Positions 16,380-23,682 of a DNA stretch of 23,682 nucleotides are shown piece after piece. The DNA is taken from positions 1 to 23,682 of the forward strand of contig JAEXMK010000222.1 in the NCBI GenBank assembly GCA_023444445.1, given 5' to 3'. Every line of letters begins with the position of its first letter. Positions within the stretch are counted from its first letter, which is position 1. Origin of the DNA: Pseudomonadota bacterium (lineage in GTDB: Bacteria; Pseudomonadota; Alphaproteobacteria; Rhizobiales; Rhizobiaceae). The notes below the pieces were generated by a model. It searched no databases, was not told the DNA's origin, and saw only the letters and a program-made list of their open reading frames with translations. The position numbers and the translations under genes are program-made.

Positions 16380-18338
16380 TCAGATCGAGCTGGCCCTTGC
16401 CTTCGTCGTCACCGCGAAAGCCTTCTGCACATAGCTGTCGCGATCATAGACATCGTCGAAGAACTGCACCTTGCCGTCCTTGTCCGGCCAGGCGGTGAAA
16501 TAGGAAACGTAAACAGGGATTTTCACCGGCACCTGCACGGCGCGGTTCTTGCCGGAGGCGATCTGCTCGTTGACCTTGTCGATGGTGGTGCCAAGAACGG
16601 CAGCCGCCATGCGGCGCGGCTCCACCAGACGGATACAGCCATGGCTCAGAGCCCGCATGTCGCGGTTGAAGAAGCTCTTTGCTGGCGTGTCATGCATGTA
16701 AATGGCATGCGCGTTCGGGAAGAGGATTTTCAGGTCGCCCAGCGCATTGTCGCTGCTCGGGGGCTGGCGCACGGAAACGGCGTTGGTCGAGCCATACCAG
16801 TTGACGCTGGAAGATGACACGGCACGGCCGTTCACCTGTACTTCGTAACCCAGCCGGTCGAGATAGGATGGGTCACGGCGCAGCTTCGGCAGCATCTCGT
16901 TGATGATGATCGACTGCGGTACGCCCCAATAGGGATTGAACTCGACAGTCTGAATCTCGTCCTGGAAGAAATAGGTCTGGTTGGCCTTGGAGCCGACCAC
17001 GACCTTCATGCCGAACTGTTCGACGCCATCATTGTGGTAATAGGCCATGAAGGCGGGCTGGTTGATGAAGACGTAACGCTGGCCGAGATCTGCCGGCAAC
17101 CAGCGGATCTGCTCCATGGCCACCTGCACCTTGGCGATCTTGGTATCGTTGCTTTCGCCGACCATGGCGCGCACGGTCGCACGGCCGATGACGCCGTCGG
17201 CCTTCAAGCCATTTTCGCTCTGGAATGCCTTCACGAGATCAACGAGATCAGGCGTATAATCCGGCGTCTGCTGGTAACCCGAAATGATAGCCGCATGTTC
17301 GGCCTTGAAAGCCGGCGACGCGCGATGTTCGATGGCATTGACGACGCTGGCCATATCTGCGCTGCTGTTACCGGGCTTCAGCACCAGATCGGCAGGAACG
17401 CGCACGACGTGGGCGGCATCGCCCTCGCCACGCAGGCGGGCAAACTCTGCCTTCAGCGCCTGATACTCGGCGCTGGAGGGCTCGCGGCTGCGCAGATAAG
17501 CGGCCACATCGGGGCTCAGGCCAGCAAGCTTCAGCACGGGAGCAAGGTTCACCGTCTTACGCTTGAAATCATGGTAACCGGAAAGCCGGTTCGGATCGAC
17601 GCGGCCACGGGTCGTATCCTGCACGTAGGCGAGAATTTTTGCTGAAAGCGCCAGCTCGAACTGCATCTGCGCCCGCTGATAGGCATCGGAAACAGGCGCC
17701 GAGGCCGTCTCGACCGGCGTGCCGTTCGATGTCCTGCCGGCGACATTGCTGCTGATGCTGGCGGTCACGTCCTTTGCCGGTGCGGAAATGCTGTAATCGG
17801 CGGGATCAAGACCGCTATCTCCAACCGTCTCCAGGAAAGCGATGGCGGCGTTGGCACGCTCGGTCAGTTCTCCGCCGGATACCCACAACGTCTTGCCGCC
17901 AGCGCCATAGTAAGCCTCGAGTGCCTTGGCAATTTCAGGCGTGGCGCTGAACTTCAGATTGGCAAGGCCTTCGCCGAAATTCGCGGTGTTCACCGCGCGG
18001 GCCGTATCCGCCTTGTAGTCATAATAGCGAGGACCGGAAACGCGGGGTAAAGGCTCGGGATCGGAAGCATCAGCACTCTGACCAGCGCGTGATCCAGAGC
18101 TGGATGGCGACGTGACGATGCCGGCCGGTGGCAACTCGCCGCGATCACGCGCGATCTTGCCCGGTCCGCCGCGCAGAAGATCCATCAGCGTCACCGCGCC
18201 GGCGCTGCCGGGAAGAGCGGTGGAAAGGGAAAGACCGAGAGCCAGCATCAGTGCTGCCGATGATTTTCCAGATGTGACTTGCAATTTGATCCTCGTAGCA
18301 CCCAGCACCACCGGGAAAACGGCGGGCATTAGTTTCAT
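16380..18338 (-). CDS. L,D-transpeptidase of the YcbB type with peptidoglycan-binding domain
   Basis: The 652-residue periplasmic enzyme would form 3-3 crosslinks between diaminopimelate residues in peptidoglycan. After a hydrophobic signal segment (about 28-47) come a proline/serine-rich linker, a scaffold region (about 110-300), a peptidoglycan-binding-like helix block near 370-395 (LVKAFQSENGLKADGVIG), and the catalytic YkuD-type domain. The signature SHGCIRL carries nucleophile C568, with a preceding MHDTPAKSFFN block as in YcbB. L,D-crosslinks dominate in Agrobacterium cell walls, which fits an active role. The ATG at 18336-18338 has only a weak ribosome binding site; ATG at 18329 is an alternative. 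The final 60 residues extend past the catalytic domain. Confidence 0.9.
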   Translation of the reverse strand: MKLMPAVFPVVLGATRIKLQVTSGKSSAALMLALGLSLSTALPGSAGAVTLMDLLRGGPGKIARDRGELPPAGIVTSPSSSGSRAGQSADASDPEPLPRVSGPRYYDYKADTARAVNTANFGEGLANLKFSATPEIAKALEAYYGAGGKTLWVSGGELTERANAAIAFLETVGDSGLDPADYSISAPAKDVTASISSNVAGRTSNGTPVETASAPVSDAYQRAQMQFELALSAKILAYVQDTTRGRVDPNRLSGYHDFKRKTVNLAPVLKLAGLSPDVAAYLRSREPSSAEYQALKAEFARLRGEGDAAHVVRVPADLVLKPGNSSADMASVVNAIEHRASPAFKAEHAAIISGYQQTPDYTPDLVDLVKAFQSENGLKADGVIGRATVRAMVGESNDTKIAKVQVAMEQIRWLPADLGQRYVFINQPAFMAYYHNDGVEQFGMKVVVGSKANQTYFFQDEIQTVEFNPYWGVPQSIIINEMLPKLRRDPSYLDRLGYEVQVNGRAVSSSSVNWYGSTNAVSVRQPPSSDNALGDLKILFPNAHAIYMHDTPAKSFFNRDMRALSHGCIRLVEPRRMAAAVLGTTIDKVNEQIASGKNRAVQVPVKIPVYVSYFTAWPDKDGKVQFFDDVYDRDSYVQKAFAVTTKARASSI

Positions 18339-18749
18339 GCCTGTCTAGCCGATCAACGGCCTGTTGAAAAGAAAACGCCCAAAGCCCAAAATCGTGCCGA
18401 AATGAACTTCATAATACAGCCAAAGCCATAAAAACGTAATTTCCAGAATTGGCGAGAATGGTTAAATTTCTATTTATTTCATTTACTTTGCTTTGACCGC
18501 GCATCGCCGTCGGATGAGGCACGGCACCGATTTTCGGGCTTTTTCATGACGTAGTAAAAATGACACGGAAGCCCGTTTTTCGCCTTGCCGCCGCGGGCGC
18601 ACGAAAATCACCGCAACCCAAGGGGAAATATCTTCCCGCACCGCATGACAGCGGCTTTCTTTGCTGCCGCGATGATTCTATATATCGGCCGCGCAAGGCG
18701 GGCGAAGGCGCCGTTTTGGCGGAGGAAAACAAGTAAAAAGGCAAGATTG
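18339..18749. other. 411-bp intergenic region between the L,D-transpeptidase and fumC genes
   Basis: No gene is supported here. The stretch about 18390-18495 is distinctly AT-rich and probably holds the promoter of the L,D-transpeptidase gene on the minus strand. CGGGCTT (18535-18541) and AAGCCCG (18569-18575) form a 7-bp inverted repeat with a 27-nt loop, followed by T5. The fumC promoter and ribosome binding site lie at the right end. Confidence 0.5.
18655..18683 (+). promoter_or_regulatory. Putative promoter of fumC
   Basis: CTATAT (18678-18683) matches the rhizobial -10 consensus exactly, and CTTTCT (18655-18660), 17 nt upstream, is a partial match to CTTGAC. A start near 18690 would give a leader of about 60 nt. 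Confidence 0.4.
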
Positions 18750-20141
18750 ATGACAGCCACACGGACGGAATCCGATACATTTGGCCCTATTGACGTTCAG
18801 GCCGATCGCTACTGGGGCGCGCAGGCGCAGCGCTCGCTCGGCAACTTCAAGATCGGCTGGGAAAAGCAGCCGGCATCGGTCGTTCGCGCGCTCGGCATCG
18901 TCAAGCAGGCCGCCGCCCGCGCCAATATGGCGCTTGCCGGCCTCGACCCCAAGATCGGTGAAGCCATCATCGCCGCCGCACAGGAAGTCATCGACGGCAA
19001 GCTGACCGAGCATTTCCCGCTCGTCGTCTGGCAGACCGGCTCCGGCACCCAGTCCAACATGAACGCCAATGAGGTGATTTCCAACCGCGCCATCGAAATG
19101 CTCGGCGGCGAGATGGGCAGCAAGAAGCCGGTTCATCCCAACGACCACGTCAATATGAGCCAGTCCTCGAACGACACCTATCCGACGGCAATGCACATCG
19201 CCTGCGTCGAGCAAATCGTTCACCACCTGCTGCCGAGCCTGAGGCACCTGCACAAGGCGCTGGAAGCCAAGGTCAAGCAGTTCGAAAAGATCATCAAGAT
19301 CGGCCGCACCCACACGCAGGATGCAACGCCGCTGACGCTCGGCCAGGAATTCTCCGGTTACGCCGCGCAGGTCGCCTCCGCAATCGCCAACATCGAAACC
19401 ACCCTGCCCGCGCTTTCCAAGCTCGCCCAGGGCGGCACGGCCGTCGGCACGGGCCTCAATGCCCCCATCGGTTTTGCGGAAAAGGTCGCCGAGGAAATCT
19501 CCAAGATTACTGGCCTTTCCTTCGTCACCGCGCCGAACAAGTTCGAAGCGCTTGCCTCGCATGATTCCATGGTCTTCTCCCATGGCGCGATCAATGCGGC
19601 AGCAGCGGCGCTCTTCAAGATCGCCAACGACATCCGCTTCCTCGGTTCCGGCCCGCGTGCCGGTCTCGGCGAACTGTCGCTGCCGGAAAACGAGCCCGGC
19701 TCGTCGATCATGCCGGGTAAGGTGAACCCCACCCAGTCGGAAGCACTGACGCAGGTTTGCGCCCACATCTTCGGCAACAATGCAGCGCTTTCCTTTGCCG
19801 GTTCGCAGGGCCACTTCGAGCTCAACGTCTATAACCCGATGATGGCCTACAACTTCCTGCAGTCGGTCCAGCTTCTCGGCGACGCCGCCGTCTCCTTCAC
19901 CGACAATTGCGTCGTGGGCATCGAGGCCCGCGAAGACAATATCAAGAAGGGCGTCGAAAACTCTCTGATGCTCGTCACTGCACTGAACAGCAAGCTCGGC
20001 TACGACATCTGCGCCAAGATCGCCAAGACCGCCCACAAGAACGGCACGACGCTGCGCGAAGAAGCGGTTGGTGGCGGATACCTCACCAACGAGGAATTCG
20101 ACCAGTATGTGCGCCCGGAAAACATGATCGGGCCGAAATAA
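18750..20141 (+). CDS. fumC: Class II fumarate hydratase
   Basis: This 463-residue, oxygen-stable, iron-free fumarase interconverts fumarate and malate in the citric acid cycle and works as a homotetramer. The superfamily signature [11 protein letters not shown] starts at G317, putting the catalytic serine at S318, and the general-acid histidine is H188 ([10 protein letters not shown]); both fall at the same residue numbers as in E. coli Fum[15 protein letters not shown] is also present. The start at 18750 is chosen because AAGG lies about 9 nt upstream and the N-terminus [16 protein letters not shown] aligns with fumarases; the frame stays open upstream but that part looks unlike the family. 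A strong terminator follows. Argininosuccinate lyase and aspartase relatives share the signature, but the rest fits fumarase. Confidence 0.95.
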   Translation: MTATRTESDTFGPIDVQADRYWGAQAQRSLGNFKIGWEKQPASVVRALGIVKQAAARANMALAGLDPKIGEAIIAAAQEVIDGKLTEHFPLVVWQTGSGTQSNMNANEVISNRAIEMLGGEMGSKKPVHPNDHVNMSQSSNDTYPTAMHIACVEQIVHHLLPSLRHLHKALEAKVKQFEKIIKIGRTHTQDATPLTLGQEFSGYAAQVASAIANIETTLPALSKLAQGGTAVGTGLNAPIGFAEKVAEEISKITGLSFVTAPNKFEALASHDSMVFSHGAINAAAAALFKIANDIRFLGSGPRAGLGELSLPENEPGSSIMPGKVNPTQSEALTQVCAHIFGNNAALSFAGSQGHFELNVYNPMMAYNFLQSVQLLGDAAVSFTDNCVVGIEAREDNIKKGVENSLMLVTALNSKLGYDICAKIAKTAHKNGTTLREEAVGGGYLTNEEFDQYVRPENMIGPK

Positions 20142-20169
20142 GCCGGTCGGGATTTGACACGGGATTTAG

Positions 20170-20194
20170 AACGGGCCTTCGGGCCCGTTTTTTT
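20170..20194 (+). terminator. Rho-independent terminator of fumC
   Basis: AACGGGCC (20170-20177) pairs with GGCCCGTT (20182-20189) around a stable TTCG loop and runs into T5. It lies 28 bp after the fumC stop. Confidence 0.92.
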
Positions 20195-20318
20195 GTGAGT
20201 GTCTACGGAGCAAGGATCGGATCGCCCGCAAGATTGACCAATTGGCTTTTTATATCGACCTCATACACTGCTGTTCGGAGAAAGACTGAACACGCAATGC
20301 GCGATTGAGGACCACATC

Positions 20319-21251
20319 ATGATCTGCCGCCGTAGCCTGCTTTTTGCCGGCGCATTCCTCGCACCAGCGATGAAAGTCCCAAATCTGCTTGCTGAGGACG
20401 ATCGGCCTCGCATTGCCCTTTGGCCCAACCGGCCTCCGGGCGGTGGCGGTCCAAATGGTCCCTCGGATATCAGCAACAAAGGCGCCGTCACCAACATCGC
20501 CATACCAAGCCTTGAGATATTTGCCCCGGAAAAGCCAAATGGGTCCGCGATGATCATCGCAGGAGGCGGTGGATATAAACGCATAGAGGAAGGCAAGGAA
20601 TCCTATCCCGCCGCCCGCTGGCTCGCGGCCAGAGGCATTTATGCCTTCGTCCTCAGCTACCGCCTGCCGGTTGAAGGATGGACCCTCGGACCCCTCGCAC
20701 CGTTGCAGGATGTGCAGCGCGCGTTTCGTCTGGTGCGTGCACGCGCTTCAGACTGGCAGATCGATCCGCACAGGATCGGCGCGCTCGGCTTTTCAGCGGG
20801 TGGCCACCTGATGGGGCTTGCCGCGGCACGCTCGGCTTTTACGTCTTACGAACGTATCGATGACATTGACCTGCAATCAGCCCGCCCGGATATCGCAGCG
20901 CTGATCTACCCCGTTATCACGCTTGAAACTCCCTATGACGATACCTCGACCCGCAGATCGCTTGTCGGCAGACACCCGACAGATAAGGCCATGCGCGAAT
21001 GGTCGGTCGAAAGCCATGTGCGAAAGGATTGCCCGCCAGTTTTTCTGACACAGGCCGATGACGATCGAATTTCCAATCCAGCCAACAGCCGGCTCATGCG
21101 AGACGCCTGTGAAAAGACTGGCGTAGATGTCGAATTTCATCCGATCGCATCCGGCGGCCACGGGTTCGGCATGGGCAAGCCCGGCACCCCTACGGTGGAA
21201 TGGCCGAACTGGTACGACGCGTGGCTGCGGAAGCATAATTTTCTGGGATAA
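20319..21251 (+). CDS. Secreted alpha/beta hydrolase (acetyl-esterase-like)
   Basis: The 310-residue product has an N-terminal export signal with a twin arginine (CRRSLLFAGAFLAPA), so either Tat or Sec export is possible. The alpha/beta-hydrolase core has an oxyanion-hole GGGGY (82-86), the nucleophile S159 in GFSAGGH, a candidate acid at D248 or D249 (QADDD) and H281 (GGHGFGM). It resembles the BD-FAE/AXE1-type esterases annotated as lipase/esterase or xylanase-associated acetylesterase. The substrate is unknown. The ATG at 20319 follows GAGGA at 8 nt. It is monocistronic, between the fumC terminator and the pyrG terminator. A three-codon frame (20297-20308) precedes it and seems incidental. 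Confidence 0.85.
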   Translation: MICRRSLLFAGAFLAPAMKVPNLLAEDDRPRIALWPNRPPGGGGPNGPSDISNKGAVTNIAIPSLEIFAPEKPNGSAMIIAGGGGYKRIEEGKESYPAARWLAARGIYAFVLSYRLPVEGWTLGPLAPLQDVQRAFRLVRARASDWQIDPHRIGALGFSAGGHLMGLAAARSAFTSYERIDDIDLQSARPDIAALIYPVITLETPYDDTSTRRSLVGRHPTDKAMREWSVESHVRKDCPPVFLTQADDDRISNPANSRLMRDACEKTGVDVEFHPIASGGHGFGMGKPGTPTVEWPNWYDAWLRKHNFLG

Positions 21252-21307
21252 GCGGCGTAGGCGAGCCATCGCACCGTGCATCCTGAGACGCACGATCGCC
21301 CAAACAG

Positions 21308-21329
21308 AAAAGGGCCGCTCTCGCGACCC
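21308..21329 (-). terminator. Rho-independent terminator of pyrG
   Basis: GGGCCGC (21312-21318) and GCGACCC (21323-21329) form a 7-bp stem with one wobble pair around TCTC. On the minus strand it is followed by TTTTCTG. It lies 21 bp past the pyrG stop. Confidence 0.7.
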
Positions 21330-21349
21330 TCTTCATAATCTTTCAACCG

Positions 21350-23056
<1,707 letters not shown>

Positions 23057-23084
23057 TCACAGTTCAACTGGCCGGAATGCGAAC

Positions 23085-23116
23085 AAAAGAAAACCGGCAG
23101 GCTTTTGGCCTGCCGG
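23085..23116 (-). terminator. Rho-independent terminator of secG
   Basis: CCGGCAGGC (23094-23102) and GCCTGCCGG (23108-23116) form a perfect 9-bp stem with a 5-nt loop. On the minus strand TTTTCTTTTG follows. It lies 21 bp after the secG stop. Confidence 0.9.
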
Positions 23117-23137
23117 AGCGTTAAATCAAAACCGGGC

Positions 23138-23614
23138 TTATTGACCGGTCGGAACTGCGTTCGGATCGGTTGGCTGCGCCGGAGCGGGAGCCGCCGTGCC
23201 GGAAGCGGCCGGAGCCGGTGTGGTCTGTGCCGGTGCATTCTGGGCCGGTGCAGCAGCACCGCTATTGGTCGGCACGCCATTTTCAGCCGGAGCCGGTGTT
23301 GCCGGTGCCGTCGTCGACGGACCGAGCGTATCGAGAATGCCGTTACCCTGGCCCTGAGTGGCCGGAATACGGTTCAGAATATCGGTCGGGCGCGATTCGT
23401 ACCGGGTCATGAGACCAAGGCCGAGCGACGTCAGGAAGAACAGCGCGGCGAGGATGCCCGTGGTGCGGGTCAGCGCATTGGCCGTTCCGCGCGCGGACAT
23501 GAAGCCCGAACCGCCGCCGATGCCGAGGCCGCCGCCTTCGGAACGCTGGATCAGGACCACGCCGACAAGCGCCAGCACGATCATGAGGTGAATAACAATC
23601 AAAACGGTCTGCAT
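23138..23614 (-). CDS. secG: Preprotein translocase subunit SecG
   Basis: The 158-residue inner-membrane protein is a subunit of the SecYEG channel. Two hydrophobic helices (about 2-22 and 50-70) flank the family loop VLIQRSEGGGLGIGGGSGFM, which is diagnostic for SecG. After the second helix there is a long C-terminal tail (about 88-158), mostly alanine, proline, threonine and asparagine. E. coli SecG is 110 residues, so the tail is an addition seen in many alphaproteobacteria. An upstream in-frame ATG at 23629 would add MEWIV; the ATG at 23614 gives the usual N-terminus MQTVLIVIHL, but neither has a clear ribosome binding site. A terminator follows and pyrG is next. Confidence 0.9.
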   Translation of the reverse strand: MQTVLIVIHLMIVLALVGVVLIQRSEGGGLGIGGGSGFMSARGTANALTRTTGILAALFFLTSLGLGLMTRYESRPTDILNRIPATQGQGNGILDTLGPSTTAPATPAPAENGVPTNSGAAAPAQNAPAQTTPAPAASGTAAPAPAQPTDPNAVPTGQ

Positions 23615-23682
23615 GACAATCCATTCCATGCCCCGCGCGGAGCACCATAAAGAAGGTTTTGCGGCTCTTTACATGAGGCGAA

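Noticed and set aside
18535..18580. A 7-bp inverted repeat followed by T5, as a terminator
   Set aside because: The 27-nt loop is too long for a typical terminator and no gene ends just before it on the plus strand.
18678..20036. A 452-codon open frame on the minus strand
   Set aside because: It is the antisense shadow of fumC, which has its catalytic residues in the expected positions.

Overview
The window reads as an alphaproteobacterial chromosome of the Rhizobiaceae, most likely Agrobacterium or a close relative. Pointers are the start of acpXL (the dedicated carrier protein for the very long lipid A acyl chain of Rhizobiales), a divergent hemN/fnrN pair, a class II DAHP synthase, high G+C at third codon positions, and protein sequences that look agrobacterial from memory. 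No transposase, phage gene, tRNA, rRNA or CRISPR array was seen. Most of it is ordinary housekeeping DNA.

Layout. 1-83: 5' end of acpXL on the minus strand. 198-2486: divergent hemN (minus) and fnrN (plus) share a 213-bp control region with an FNR-type anaerobox, so oxygen-independent haem synthesis and its oxygen sensor are probably co-regulated. 2487-3557: a loosely packed stretch with a 35-residue exported peptide, a nested inverted repeat, a small AT-rich membrane protein and a SHOCT-like lipoprotein. 3691-8023: a tightly spaced plus-strand run phaC, sfsA, map, radC (polyhydroxyalkanoate synthesis, a sugar-fermentation-stimulation homologue, methionine aminopeptidase, a JAMM-domain DNA-repair-associated protein). 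8172-10335: a TadE/TadG-like pair of single-pass membrane proteins. 10409-14837: minus-strand genes for class II DAHP synthase, glutathione reductase, a DUF2059 secreted protein and ribose-5-phosphate isomerase. 15027-16313: plus-strand gph followed closely by a small protein with a caspase/CHAT-like His-Cys pattern. 16380-18338: a YcbB-type L,D-transpeptidase on the minus strand. 18750-21251: fumC and a secreted alpha/beta hydrolase on the plus strand. 21350-23614: secG and pyrG on the minus strand.

Co-operation. Glycolate phosphate salvage (gph) and pentose phosphate isomerisation (rpiA) are divergently arranged from one 189-bp region. Strong hairpins followed by T-runs sit where transcription units converge (10351-10385, 16336-16361) or end (13504-13530, 20170-20194, 21308-21329, 23085-23116).

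The best candidate for something undescribed is the minimal caspase-fold-like protein at 15753-16313. Next come the 35-residue exported peptide at 2501-2608 with its palindrome, and the isolated TadE/TadG-like pair. All function assignments come from reading motifs; no database search was run.
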